64,000 nucleotides of DNA from Sipunculus nudus (GCA_026874595.1 JAPPUL010000076.1:1-64000), one strand, 5' to 3'; positions 18,494-28,610 are shown, counted from the stretch's first letter. Numbers and translations: made by a program. The notes: generated by a model not told the origin, from the letters alone.

Positions 18494-18989
18494 ATGGCAA
18501 ATTACGTTTATATCGCAACAAGCTTAGATGGATATATTGCTGATGTTGATGGCGGCGTCCAGTCGTTAAGAGAAATAGATGTTCCCGAGAGAAACATAAC
18601 CTTGGATTTAGGGACTTCTTATAACAAGTAGATGCTAGCCCCTTATGGGGAGAATTACTTATAAGGTCATTTTAGCTCATTCTCATTTTAGCTCATTCTC
18701 AATGGCCTTTTTTTATACCCGTTTTTGTTTTAAGTAATACTCTTGAGAAGATCAATGAGTGCATGAAAGATAAGCCTTCTTTAATAAAAGGACCTCCTCA
18801 AAAAATAGTTAACTCTCTATACTCTAAAGGTTATAAAAACTCTATATCGACGGCGCTAACTCTATTCAAGCTTTCCTTAAAGCTAATCTTATCAACAAAA
18901 TGATTATTATTGTAATCCCAAAAATAATCGGAAATGGCAGTCCCCTCTTTACTCCTGATTTAAAGCCTTGTAAATTTAAGGCTTATTAA
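18494..18989 (+). pseudogene. Decayed dihydrofolate reductase-family (RibD C-terminal type) gene
   Basis: The 5' remnant begins MANYVYIATSLDGYIADVDGG, the start of DHFR-like YyaP/YwjB-type reductases, and stops after about 46 codons. After ~90 bases with a hairpin, a second in-frame remnant (about 18720-18850) matches the middle strand-helix region (PVFVLSNTLEKI, KGPPQKIVNSLYSKGYKN). A third, one base out of frame (about 18840-18989), matches the end (LYIDGANSIQAFLKANLIN, then VIPKIIGNGSPLFTPDL). The central substrate-binding part is missing. This gene is dead. It lies immediately upstream of uvrC. Confidence 0.8.
18663..18714 (+). terminator. Hairpin with T-tract inside the pseudogene
   Basis: AAGGTCATT (18663-18671) pairs with AATGGCCTT (18701-18709) with one T-G wobble, followed by seven Ts on the plus strand. 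The loop holds two exact 16-bp copies of CATTTTAGCTCATTCT. The shape fits a rho-independent terminator for plus-strand transcripts, but it lies inside a decayed gene, so it may have formed by repeat expansion. Confidence 0.45.
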
Positions 18990-19046
18990 ACTCAATTATT
19001 ATGATTAAATGACGCTAAAACTTATTTCAAAAAAAAGTTGGTGATA

Positions 19047-20897
19047 ATGCTTCCTAAATTCTCTCCCCCTACTAATATCCCTCAACGCCCTGGCGTTTAC
19101 ATCATGAAGGATAAAATAGATAAAATCATTTACATCGGCAAAGCTAAAAATCTTAAAAAACGTGTTCGCTCATATTTTTCCAATACCAAAAAATATGACT
19201 CCAAAACTACTTTACTTATTAAGCATATTCGCTCCATCGACTACATAATAACTTCTACTGAAACCGATGCCCTCATTCTTGAGTGTAACCTAATAAAAAA
19301 AAGAACAGCCTAAGTTCAATATCACTTTGAAAGACAATAAGTCTTATCCATTTATAAAAGTTACTACCTCAGAACCCTTCCCTCGCGTATTTAAAACCCG
19401 TTCCCTTTTAAATGACAATAACCTCTATTTTGGCCCTTATCCTAATGCTAGCTCCGTTTATCACAATTTGCAGCTTATTCACAAAATCTTCCCCCTTAGA
19501 ACCTGTTCCCTTACTCTCCCTTCTAAATCTCCTGTTGTCGCTTGTCTTGATTATCATATCAAAAAATGTGCTGGCTGTTGCATAGACAAAATATCTACAG
19601 ACGAATACTCCATTTTTATAAATAAAGTTATCCTCTTCCTTAAAGGAAAATACAATAAATTAATAAAAGACCTAAAATCTCAAATGTTTGAGGCCTCCGA
19701 TAACCTCCTTTTTGAAAAAGCTGCCTCTATTAAAAAACAAATTGATGCCATAAGCCATATCCAACAACGTCAAACTGTTCTCTCTACTTCTAATATCGAT
19801 GCTGACGCCTTCGGATACCATATCCTCGATTCTATTATCATTATTTCTATCTTGTTCGTTCGCGAGGGTAAGTTACTTGGCAAACGGAGCTTCGTTATTC
19901 AAGAAAATGAACTACTAAAACCTCTTAATATTCAAAATGCTTTGTTCTTTACCATCAAAAATTTTTACTCTAATAATAATAACGATATTCCTAAAGAGAT
20001 TATTATCCCTTCTGTTAATCATTCTATTAACAATTCTATTAACAATTCTATTAACAATATTAACGATTTGCAAAATTTCCTTAAAACCCTTAGTAACCAT
20101 TATGTTACTATTTCAAGCCCAAAACGAGGTTTGAAACATGATTGGATCTTGATTGCTTCTAACAATGCCAAGTTTAGCTACATTGAACATCAGAAATTAT
20201 CTGAGTTTGAACTCATTTTAAAGCATCTGCAAAACGCTTTTAAGCTAAAGGCTTTGCCGCGTAGAATCGAGGGGCTTTGATATTTCTCATACCGATGGCT
20301 CTTTTACTGTTGCTTCTATGGTCTCTTTTTTCAACGGAAAGCCGCTTAAGAAGGATTATCGCCATTTCAAGATTAAATCTGTTAACTATATCAATGACCC
20401 TGCCCTCTATTTCCGAAGTCATCGCTCGGCGATATTCAAAAATTAAAAATGATAATCTTACCCCTCCTGACCTCATCCTCATTGATGGCGGTATTCCCCA
20501 AGTTAATGCTGCTTTTAATATTTTAAAAGCTTTGGAACTAGATATCCCTACAATCGGACTTGCTAAACGTAACGAAGATATATTCTTGCCATACAATAAT
20601 TCTCCTCTTGCCCTTCCCAAAAATAATATCGCTTTGCAACTACTACAGCAAATACGTGATGAGGCTCATCGCTTCGGCAACCAGTTCCATAGAGCTTTAC
20701 GTTCTAAGAACATGGTTAAATCTATTCTAGATGAAATACCTGGTGTTGGTGCTGCTAAAAAACAGGCCTTGCTCATGCACTTTAAGATTATTGACAATAT
20801 TAAATTCGCTTCCTTTGATGAACTTTGTCTTGTTGACAAGATTGACAAAAGTACTGCTCGCTCCATTGTCAACTTCTTTGCTGATAACCCGGCTTAG
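19047..20897 (+). pseudogene. uvrC: Excinuclease ABC subunit C, with three frameshifts
   Basis: UvrC is the double-incision nuclease of nucleotide excision repair. The GIY-YIG domain starts PQRPGVYIMKDKIDKIIYIG. The UVR-type region around QIDAISHIQQ, the FDISHTDGS-type endonuclease segment, the RNase H-like PDLILIDGGIPQVNAAF, and a C-terminal helix-hairpin-helix (DEIPGVGAAKKQALL) all follow in order. The gene switches frame three times, each by one extra base in a homopolymer: A8 at 19295-19302, G4 at 20271-20274, and a C3 near 20398-20405. Removing each base restores homology, so this is recent decay or consensus error. In-frame 12-bp repeats (20014-20058) encode SINN units. A TTG at 19038 is an alternative start. 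Confidence 0.88.
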
Positions 20898-20969
20898 TAT
20901 TCTATAACCATTTATACCGTCTTTTTCTCTTTAGTTCTATTATATTAAACACTAAAACGACAAGTCTTT

Positions 20970-21928
20970 TTAGGCTACTTCTTTATTTCCATCCCTAAGA
21001 AATGTCACCACCGATTCCTCTATACTATTAACATCTAAACCAAACTTCTTGTATAAATCACTTGGACTTCCCGATTCCCCAAACCTATCTCCTATGCTTA
21101 TTCGCTTTACCAATACCGGGTATTCACTGCTTACTACTTCCATAACCGCACTCCCAAGTCCCCCTATCTCATTATGATCTTCTACTGTTACTAGTCGTCC
21201 CGTCTGCTTTGCACAGCCTATTATCAGCTCCTTATCTATTGGCTTTATTGTTGCCATATTTAATACCTTAGCTTTTATCCCCCTCTTTGACAAACCTTCT
21301 GCCGCCTTTAATGTATTATATACTACCCCCCCCTGTTGCAATTAATGTTATATCTCCTCCCTCTCGTAGCACCTCCCCCTTCCCATACCTAAACTTGTAA
21401 CCTGAATCATGTATAGGCTCCAATACCTGTCTTGTTAACCTGAAATATAAGGGCCCCCTTATGTCTTACACTATATTCTAATGCCGCTTGCGTCTCTATT
21501 CCATCCGCTGGGCTTATTACTCCCATATTCGCTAACCCCCGCATTAAGCCTATGTCCTCAAGCCCTTGTTGACTGTTGCCATCACCCCCTATTGCTACTC
21601 CACTATGAGTCCCTATTATCCGTACATTTGCATTCTGATAGGCCACCGACATCCGTATCGTATCATAACGGCCCGTTATGAAACACGCAAAACTACATAC
21701 ATACACTATCTTCCCTACTAGCGCAAGTCCACTCCCTGTCCCCAGCATGTTTGCTTCCGCTATCCCCATTTGAAAATATCTCTCCGGATACTCTTTCCCA
21801 AACTTTTGAGAATATGTCGACTTGCCTAAATCTGCCTCCAGTACTACTATCTCTTTATTCTCTCCGCCAAGCTCCACTATCTTTTCCCCAAATGCTGCCC
21901 TGCTTGATTCTTTCATCTTTTTTCCCAT
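20970..21928 (-). pseudogene. Transketolase C-terminal subunit, with two frameshifts
   Basis: The C-terminal half of a split transketolase (Pyr plus C-terminal domains), partner of the gene upstream. Features: VLEADLGKSTYSQKFG, PERYFQMGIAEANMLGTGSG, SHSGVAIGGDGNSQQGLED (with THSG), then after the breaks KAKVLNMATIKPIDKELII and VTVEDHNEIGGLGSAVME. One extra G in the run at 21454-21458 and one in the run at 21326-21333 (counted on the plus strand as C) break the frame. Taking each out gives a continuous family match through the region between. The enzyme is central to pentose-phosphate metabolism, so real inactivation would matter; consensus error is a serious alternative. Confidence 0.85.
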
Positions 21929-22013
21929 ATTATCTATTTTCTTATTTTTATTCCCACCAGCTCTATTCCTTACTCTTAACTCTCTTAAGGCTGTCCATTA
22001 AACCATTAAAACT

Positions 22014-22895
22014 TTACGCTTTTCTCCTCTCCCCCTCCCTCACCCCCCCTGCCCCCATAACAAAAGCCTTTGCTAATTCATTCTCTTCTTCGCTCGGAGC
22101 CGCCCCGTGCCACTTATTATCTCCTTCCATAAAATCTATTCCCTTCCCCTTTATTGTGTGTGCTACTAGAAATATCGGTCGCCCCTTTGTCTCCTCCGCT
22201 TTTTTATATCCTTCTAATATACTCTTATAATCATGTCCATCTAGCTCGTGTACTGCCCAATTAAATGCCTTAAGCTTATCTACCACTGGCTCTATATCCA
22301 TTACTTCATCAACCTCCCCATCCAATTGGGCCTTGTTATAATCTAATATCACACACAAATTATCTAACTTGAACTTCGGCGCTGACATCAACGCCTCCCA
22401 GATCTGTCCCTCTTGTATCTCCCCATCCCCTATTACGCAATATACTCGCTTCCCTTTCCTATCTAATTTGCTCCCTAAGGCCATCCCTTGCGCTATCGAT
22501 AACCCTTGTCCCAAGGACCCTGTTGACGCCTCCACATATGGAAGACGTTCTACATCAGGATGCCCTTGCAAACACGATCCAACCTCCCGTAAAGTCCATA
22601 ATGTTTCTTTTTCTATTATCCCTAAATAGCTCAATAAGGCATATACCACCGGTACTCCATGCCCCTTCGACAACACAAACCTATCACGTTCTTTTGTATT
22701 TGCGTTGGCTTTCGTCCGCTTTAATACCTTAATAAACAGTACCACCAGTAGCTCAACTAGCGATAGTGAACCTCCAGGATGACCAGACCCCGCTTTTGTT
22801 AGCATATCCAATATCAATACTCGTATCTCTTGGGATATCTTTTTTAACTCGTCTACCTCTTCTTCATAAGAGGCTTCTATTCCTTTTTCTAGCAC
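22014..22895 (-). CDS. Transketolase N-terminal (thiamine diphosphate-binding) subunit
   Basis: A 293-residue protein covering only the pyrophosphate-binding half of transketolase: KAGSGHPGGSLSLVELLV, RDRFVLSKGHGVPVVYAL, LGQGLSIAQGMALGSKL, VYCVIGDGEIQEGQIWEA (GDG...N-type motif with the cofactor site) and IKGKGIDFMEGDNKWHGA. Split transketolases of this type occur in archaea and several bacteria. It moves two-carbon units between sugar phosphates, with thiamine diphosphate held between the two subunits. The start is GTG. The partner gene follows 85 bases downstream, broken by two frameshifts. Confidence 0.92.
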   Translation of the reverse strand: MLEKGIEASYEEEVDELKKISQEIRVLILDMLTKAGSGHPGGSLSLVELLVVLFIKVLKRTKANANTKERDRFVLSKGHGVPVVYALLSYLGIIEKETLWTLREVGSCLQGHPDVERLPYVEASTGSLGQGLSIAQGMALGSKLDRKGKRVYCVIGDGEIQEGQIWEALMSAPKFKLDNLCVILDYNKAQLDGEVDEVMDIEPVVDKLKAFNWAVHELDGHDYKSILEGYKKAEETKGRPIFLVAHTIKGKGIDFMEGDNKWHGAAPSEEENELAKAFVMGAGGVREGERRKA

Positions 22896-23238
22896 CTTTT
22901 ATTCCGCCTTTTTCTTTTCCTTTTTTTATCTCCTCTCTTTTCTACCCTCTTCCTATTCTTCCTCCTATCCTTCCTTAACTCCAAAATATAATTAATATTC
23001 TTTTCTAGTCTCGCTTATTTTATTGCCCTTTTTATCTCTTTTTAGACTTTTATTTCCTCTCATCTCTTTTTATTGCCTTTTTTAATTGCCTTTTTTTATT
23101 GCCTCTTTTTATTGCCTCTTTTTATTGCCTTTTTTCTCATTTTTCTCTCCTTTTTCTGTAATCTTTTTATTCTCACTTTGTATATTCTTATATCTAGTTC
23201 TTTTTATTCCATTTCTTATTTTCTTCCGGGCTCGTTCT
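22896..23238. repeat. T-rich intergenic region with 13-bp tandem repeats
   Basis: The gap between the divergent transketolase (minus) and hisZ (plus) genes. From about 23068 to 23132 are about five imperfect TTATTGCCTCTTT-type units. The frame before the hisZ ATG is open upstream but encodes only F/L-rich low complexity, so I do not treat it as coding. No RNA gene or clear promoter seen. Confidence 0.65.
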
Positions 23239-24673
23239 ATGGATTATGACTCTTTTAGTAATCACTTCTTTTCCTTCTTTAAAGCTTTCGGCTTCCAAGA
23301 TTTACACCTCCCTATGCTTGCTCATACCTCTACTTTTATAAAGTATTTAAGTCATAACTCCTCCCCAGACCTTATGTCTTTCAAAAATCAAGACAATACC
23401 CCTCTCTCTTTACGCCCTGATATGACTAGCCTCGTCATTGACTACGTCGTCAATAATAAAAACATCATTAGTAACCTAATAGACCATAATTCCCCTATCC
23501 CTTACAAGTTCTACTACCACGGGCCCGTCTTTAAAAAATTACACACCTTCTCCAAAGATAATATCTACTCCTACACTCAACTCGGAACTGAGGTCATAAA
23601 TCCTACCACCTTCCACCTTTGTGAATCCATCTTTATGGCTTGGCATGCTTCTAAGATGTCCTTTGATCTCGACTTTAAAATTCGCATTAACAATATCTCT
23701 ATCTTAAATTATATCGTTAACTCTATGCCTTTCGACGACCTCATTAAAGATTCTCTCCTCTTTAATATTAAGCAGTTTGGCTCCGATGCAAAGCTTTTGC
23801 AAAATCTACTCCTCACTCACAACAATGTCGCAAACATTCATCCCAAAATCTCTTCCATCATTCAGAAACTAGATCATGATGAATTAGCCGCTTTGCTTGA
23901 TTCTTTACTCCATCTTATTGACCCCAATTTCTCTTCTCATAACAATATCATTAAATCCGAAATAATCGATGGATTCCTCTCTAAGCTAAGTGTCAGAAAC
24001 CTTTCTACCGATTTGAACAAGCTTATTAAGTTTGTTAATGCCATTTTTAAACTCTCTGGTTCGACTAGCATTTTAAAGGATGCTAACAAGCTTCTTAAAG
24101 ATTTTAAAATACCTGTTAAATTTATTACCCATATTAGAGACTCTGTCAACTGCCTTGTCAATTTCGGTGTCCCCAAAAATAAGATCATTATTGACTTCTC
24201 TTTCCCTACACTCTCTTAACTATTATGACGGCATCATCTTTAATCTCGAGGCTAATAACTCTCCCGTTTGTAGTGGCGGCGCTTATTTTATCCCTTTTCA
24301 TAAAAAACTCATCCCCTCTTTTGGCTTCTCTTTCAATTTAGATAACTTGTTTAAACTTACATCTATTAAGCATTTACTGCCTTCAACTCCTAACTCCATA
24401 CTTCATGATAAAACTTTATATGTATTTATTCCCAATAAGCTCTACTCTCCTGACCTACACCACATCTTCTCATCCCTTAGACTTAACTTTCGTTTACGCA
24501 TTATTATCTCTATTGTAGATAACAACTACGACGGGTGGAAGCTACTTGGGCATCTTATTCAGCAGGACTCTTCTTGTTTTCTAGTTTTTGATAGCAATAA
24601 TATTCCTACTCTTGCTTTTCGTTCTCATATCCATATGAAAAAACTATACCAAAGTCTTTGTAAACAAAAATAA
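23239..24673 (+). pseudogene. hisZ: ATP phosphoribosyltransferase regulatory subunit HisZ, one frameshift
   Basis: A histidyl-tRNA-synthetase-like protein lacking the tRNA-binding domain, as in HisZ. Conserved parts: PLSLRPDMTSLVIDY (motif 2-like), YKFYYHGPVFKK, YTQLGTEVINPT and, after the break, LNYYDGIIFNLEAN and CSGGAYF. HisZ works with HisG in the first histidine-synthesis step. The frame changes once: an extra C in CCC at 24204-24206 interrupts what would otherwise read into the LNYYDG motif. The start at 23239 is chosen because the region before it is a T-rich low-complexity leader. hisG follows ~100 bases on. Either a real break or a consensus error. Confidence 0.82.
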
Positions 24674-24775
24674 CTCCGACTTCTTCTTTACTAAACCTCT
24701 TCTGTCTTCTGTTTCTATTTATTCTGAAGTTTGTAGCTTATTTAATGTTTCAATTTCTAATGGAGTGTGAGATTT

Positions 24776-25769
24776 ATGGCTAATAAGAACTCCAAGAACT
24801 TTATCACTATCATTTTGCCCAGTAAAGGTATCCTCTGTGACCAGACTATCTATTTCCTCAAAGAATGTGGCTTTTACGTCCATCGTGCAAATAATCGCCA
24901 GTATGAAGGCTTTATCAAAAATTACAACATTAATATCATCTTTCAGCGGGCTGAGGATATTCCCGAAAAGGTCTTCTCGGGTATTGCTGATATCGGTATC
25001 ACTGGTCGGGACATCGTTAGAGAACACACTTTTCCCCTCTGAGAACATTTTAATTCATAATCTTGGCTTCGGTACCGCTGATCTTGTCGTTGCTGTCCCT
25101 TATAGCTGGATACATGTACAGTCTGTGTTTGACCTTGCATACCTTGCTAAGCAACGTTTCCTTAAAAAGGTTAGTCCTATTAGAATAGCTACTAAATTCT
25201 TAAACCTTACTAAAGATTTTTTATATCGTAATCAAATCTATTATTATAATCTCGTTAGCGCTTCTGGAGTACTGGAGATTGCTCCAAAAACAGATCTTGC
25301 CGATATTATCGTCGACTTAACTAGTACTGGGAACACTTTAAAAGAAAATCACCTCAAAACTCTAAAGGATGGCACCATTTTCAATTCTGCTGCTTGTCTT
25401 ATCTCCTCTAACTTATCCAAACACTCCCTTCACAACCACCCCATTATTAAAGAGTTTATTGACAAAATTATAAGTCATCAGAAAGCTAAAATTCATAAGC
25501 GCATTATGACCAATATTCTCTTTCATAATTCAACCTCTTTTGAAAAGAATTTTCAAAAGCAACTTATAAACAAAAACATACATGTTAAAACCTTTAATAT
25601 TGCCAAGTCTTTATCTCTATCTTCTAATAATGCTTCTGTTATAAATATTACATTAGTTGTTAAGGATAGCGATTTATATAAAGCTATCACTCTTTTACAA
25701 GAGTTTGATGCTACTGATATTGCCGTATCTGAAATAGAATATCTCTTTTCTCAGGATAATAGTTTATAA
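24776..25769 (+). pseudogene. hisG: ATP phosphoribosyltransferase HisG, long-form-like, one frameshift
   Basis: The catalytic enzyme of the first histidine-synthesis step. First half: ITIILPSKGIL, QRAEDIPEKVFSGIADIGIT (the PRPP-binding region) and GRDIVREHTF. After the shift: GFGTADLVVAVPYSW, IATKFLNLTKDFL, SASGVLEIAPKTDLADIIVD and LTSTGNTLKENHL. A ~75-residue C-terminal extension ends ITLLQEFDATDIAVSEIEYL, resembling the ACT-like regulatory domain of the long form. The extra base is in TTTTCCCC (25030-25037). The ATG at 24776 is supported by GGAG ten bases upstream. A long HisG beside a HisZ is unusual. Confidence 0.83.
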
Positions 25770-25816
25770 CATATTAATAAGATTGTTTGCTTTATAACTT
25801 CAGTTTAGAAAAGATT

Positions 25817-26206
25817 TTAACTGAAATACAGTACCAGAAGTTCTACTTTGGCTTTAAATGATTTATCTCCATGCTTATCTTTTAACGCAAAATCAAGTCC
25901 CGCTTGTAACTTGTTCTCTCGAAAACTATTTATTCCATAATCTAACAATATCTCGCCCACCTTTGATTCTGTTTGACTCCCTTTCCCAAATCTATACCTA
26001 TATGACCCTAAATATACTATAGCACGCTTTGCTCCCTCAGGCACTACCTTTGTCCTTTGTAAGGTTACTTTCCCGTGACATCTATCTCCAGATACTCCAA
26101 AGTTCAATACCCCTGTCCCAATTAAGCGTCCCTCAAGTTCTACCTCCTCTATCCCTTCCTTTACTATATCCTTTATTCTCTTCTCGAAAAACCAGCTCTC
26201 CGACAT
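25817..26206 (-). CDS. Hypothetical protein, mixed beta-rich
   Basis: A 129-residue soluble protein of unknown function, starting MSESWFFEKRIKDIVKEG. It seems to have a short helix, then mostly beta strands (VELEGRLIGTGVLNFGVSG, KVTLQRTKVVP) and an ending AKVELLVLYFS. No signal, membrane helix or cysteine motif. The start is well supported by GGGGGAGA, with good spacing. It follows the next small gene upstream by 13 bases, so the two are likely co-transcribed. Leading-strand, purine-rich coding strand like real genes here. Confidence 0.6.
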   Translation of the reverse strand: MSESWFFEKRIKDIVKEGIEEVELEGRLIGTGVLNFGVSGDRCHGKVTLQRTKVVPEGAKRAIVYLGSYRYRFGKGSQTESKVGEILLDYGINSFRENKLQAGLDFALKDKHGDKSFKAKVELLVLYFS

Positions 26207-26219
26207 CGCTTATCTCCCC

Positions 26220-26501
26220 CTACTCTCCTTTTATCTCAAGTCCCTCTAAGTATCTTTTATGCCTTATATATTTCTTTATACTATCTACGCTCTGTTTTAT
26301 ATCCTCAGGTATCTCGTTTAATCTCATGCTCAATATTATCTTCGATTGTTCTGATAAGATCTCTGCTGCTCCTTGACTGCGTTTATCAAGCTCCTCCGGT
26401 GTGAACCTTATTCCCCGTATGAGCCCATCCCATATCCCTGTCTTTTCCACTAAATCCCATATCTTGTTAAAGTTACTCTCTTCTTCAGATTTTGGCGACA
26501 T
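26220..26501 (-). CDS. Hypothetical small acidic helical protein
   Basis: A 93-residue, mostly helical protein beginning MSPKSEEESNFNKIWDLVEK, with a central GIWDGLIRGIRFTPEELDKR and an ending KKYIRHKRYLEGLEIKGE. No family recognised. No clear Shine-Dalgarno before the ATG. It lies 13 bases upstream of the other hypothetical gene and about 50 bases after tRNA-Val, all in one direction. It could be translated from the same transcript as the tRNA. Confidence 0.5.
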   Translation of the reverse strand: MSPKSEEESNFNKIWDLVEKTGIWDGLIRGIRFTPEELDKRSQGAAEILSEQSKIILSMRLNEIPEDIKQSVDSIKKYIRHKRYLEGLEIKGE

Positions 26502-26552
26502 TACTTTTGCTTGACTTATACTTTTGTTTAGCTTTATTGTCTTCTATCATTT

Positions 26553-26625
26553 TGGGAGCTAGAGGGCTCGAACCTCTGACCCCCTGCGTGTAAAACAGGT
26601 GCTCTCCCAGCTGAGCTAAGCTCCC
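26553..26625 (-). tRNA. tRNA-Val (UAC anticodon)
   Basis: A complete cloverleaf on the minus strand: acceptor GGGAGCU pairing with AGCUCCC; D arm GCUC...GAGC; anticodon stem CCUGU/GCAGG with loop UUUACAC, giving anticodon UAC; T arm with GGUUCGAGCC loop; discriminator A. The 3' CCA is not encoded, so it must be added after transcription. A good promoter lies just upstream (26665-26693). Confidence 0.95.
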
Positions 26626-26664
26626 TTTTTCTCCCTACGTCATCCATATATAACAGTAAAAAGT

Positions 26665-26693
26665 AATCTAACCATATTTTACTTTTATGTCAA
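26665..26693 (-). promoter_or_regulatory. Sigma-70-like promoter for tRNA-Val
   Basis: On the minus strand: TTGACA (26688-26693), a 17-base spacer, then TAGATT (26665-26670). A perfect -35, four of six -10 matches, and transcription would start about 30 bases before the tRNA. Confidence 0.65.
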
Positions 26694-26739
26694 GACAAAT
26701 TTATTACCCAAATACCTTATCTTATAATCATCCTATAAT

Positions 26740-28290
26740 CTACCTCTTAACCACAACAAAACTACTCCTTCCTCCGCGCATTACATTTACAAGAAAGGAT
26801 TTTACTCCCTTGCTTCTCCTGCCCACAAAACCCCAAAAATCCTTTACTGTCTTAATCTCATTAAAATTTATACTCTTTATAACATCACCTACTCGAAGCC
26901 CACTCTTGTATGCTTCTGAACTCTCTTCTACTCCCAAAATAACGACCCCCTTTGTCTCTCTATTCAATCTAAAATATTTATAATTATCCTCAACGCTCCC
27001 TACCGTAATCCCTAAAAAAGCTTTGCCTTTCTCTCCCTTACTTTTTCCGCTTGGCCTCCTCCCGTCTCCACCTCGTGCAATAGCATCCCGTGAACCCATT
27101 GAGCCCAATGTTACATACTTCTTCTGCTGTTTCCCATTCCTCAATATATCAAGTGCTACCCGTGTTCCCTCAGGATAAGAACTTACTAGCCTTTGTAATT
27201 TGCTCGTTGATGTGATCTTTTGTCCATTTAATTTAAGTATTATATCTCCTGCCTTTATTCCACCCTTACTTGCCGGACCCCCATCCTCTACTTGCTGTAT
27301 GAATATCCCTGTCCTCTTATCTATACCAAAATGTTTTGCAACATCATCCGGTATCGAGCTTATACCCACTCCTAAAAAACCTCGCGATATAGAGCCCTTT
27401 TCAATCAAATGTACCACTATGTTCTTCACTATATTTATTGGTATTGCAAAACCTATCCCTACAGAGCCACCAGTAGTAGAATAAATACTTGTATTCATTC
27501 CTATCGCCTGCCCTTCTATATTCAATAACGGGCCCCCACTATTTCCCTGGTTTATTGAGGCATCTGTTTGTATATAATTTTTTAATCCTGCATCTTGATC
27601 TATGTTATCTCGTCCTCGTGCACTTATTACGCCTAATGTAAATGTTCCCTTTAATCCAAATGGATTTCCTATCGCTATTGCAAAGTCTCCTATGTCTACC
27701 TTATCTGAATTACCTAATGGCGTTACTGGTATATTATGTCTGCTCTTTGGATTTATCTTTATAACCGCTATGTCTGTCCTCTTATCTATTCCCACTACCT
27801 TCCCCTTATATTCCTTCTCATCAGGAAAGACTATTGTTATCTCATCAGCGTCGTTTATTACATGATTATTTGTTACTATGTAGCCCTCTTGGCTTAATAC
27901 AAATCCTGAACCCAGTGATCTAAGCTTCTTGGGACCTCCATTGTAATCTCTAAAATAGTCTCTGAAAAAATCAAAAAAAGGATTCGGTTGTAATCTATCT
28001 TGGCGTACCGTTTTCTCTGTCCTTATATTTACAACAGATGGTGTTACTGACTTTGCTACATTCCTTATCGCTCTTTGGACAGATAAGGCTGTTTGTAAGG
28101 CTTGCCTATCTCTTTGAACCCGTTTATTTTCTTTGCTCTCTTTTATCTCTTTAACGGCTTTTTGTTTCTCCGTCGGGTTGCTATATATCTTTCCTTCCGT
28201 TACAACTAAATATCCTCCTACTCCCAAAAACATAAACAAGACCGCTATATACCAGCCTCCCTTAAGCCTATTTATTATACCTTTTTTCAT
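26740..28290 (-). CDS. degP: DegP/HtrA-family periplasmic serine protease
   Basis: A 516-residue protease with two PDZ domains. An N-terminal membrane/signal helix (about residues 13-31) precedes a linker. The trypsin-like triad is His in VTNNHVI (about 144), Asp in DIAVIKI (about 173) and Ser in QGNSGGPL (about 250). PDZ1 (about 295-385) has RGFLGVGISSIPDDVAKHFG, PDZ2 (about 415-510) has SEAYKSGLRVGDVIKSIN. It degrades or refolds damaged periplasmic proteins. The ATG at 28290 is chosen over one eight codons earlier because AAGGAGA lies just before it. Single gene, between tRNA-Val and a long T-rich gap. Confidence 0.95.
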   Translation of the reverse strand: MKKGIINRLKGGWYIAVLFMFLGVGGYLVVTEGKIYSNPTEKQKAVKEIKESKENKRVQRDRQALQTALSVQRAIRNVAKSVTPSVVNIRTEKTVRQDRLQPNPFFDFFRDYFRDYNGGPKKLRSLGSGFVLSQEGYIVTNNHVINDADEITIVFPDEKEYKGKVVGIDKRTDIAVIKINPKSRHNIPVTPLGNSDKVDIGDFAIAIGNPFGLKGTFTLGVISARGRDNIDQDAGLKNYIQTDASINQGNSGGPLLNIEGQAIGMNTSIYSTTGGSVGIGFAIPINIVKNIVVHLIEKGSISRGFLGVGISSIPDDVAKHFGIDKRTGIFIQQVEDGGPASKGGIKAGDIILKLNGQKITSTSKLQRLVSSYPEGTRVALDILRNGKQQKKYVTLGSMGSRDAIARGGDGRRPSGKSKGEKGKAFLGITVGSVEDNYKYFRLNRETKGVVILGVEESSEAYKSGLRVGDVIKSINFNEIKTVKDFWGFVGRRSKGVKSFLVNVMRGGRSSFVVVKR

Positions 28291-28610
28291 GCTACTTTCT
28301 CCTTTTCTTATCATTACTTATTTTCTCCTTGCTCCTTTATTTTTCTCATTAAACCCCTATCTCCTTTTTTTCATTCCTTTTTTCTATTTTCTTCTATTTT
28401 TTTCCCTTTTTACCATAATCTATCTCTTTTTTTCATTATTCCACCTTCTTTCTACCTTCTTTCCAAAAGATAATAACTATTACTTCTTTTATTTATTTAT
28501 TTATTCTTAACATCATATATTAACTATTTTTACCTTTATTAACTATTTTTACCTTTTTTGACTTTATCACTTCTCATTTCATACATTTAGGACGACTATT
28601 GTAAACGCTT
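28291..28610. other. T-rich intergenic region
   Basis: Between the degP and FlaA-like divergent starts. Mostly TTTTTC/TTATT. Two copies of TTAACTATTTTTACCTT (28520-28536, 28539-28555) 19 bases apart are the only ordered element. No tRNA or ORF; promoters probably lie here but none is clear. Confidence 0.6.

Noticed and set aside
23086-23238. Upstream extension of hisZ
   Set aside because: Phe/Leu-rich translation of a T-rich tandem repeat; the family-like sequence starts after 23239.
20970-25042. Programmed ribosomal frameshifting in transketolase, hisZ and hisG
   Set aside because: All shifts are +1 base insertions at plain homopolymers, without a slippery-site plus structure, and uvrC has three; errors or decay are simpler.
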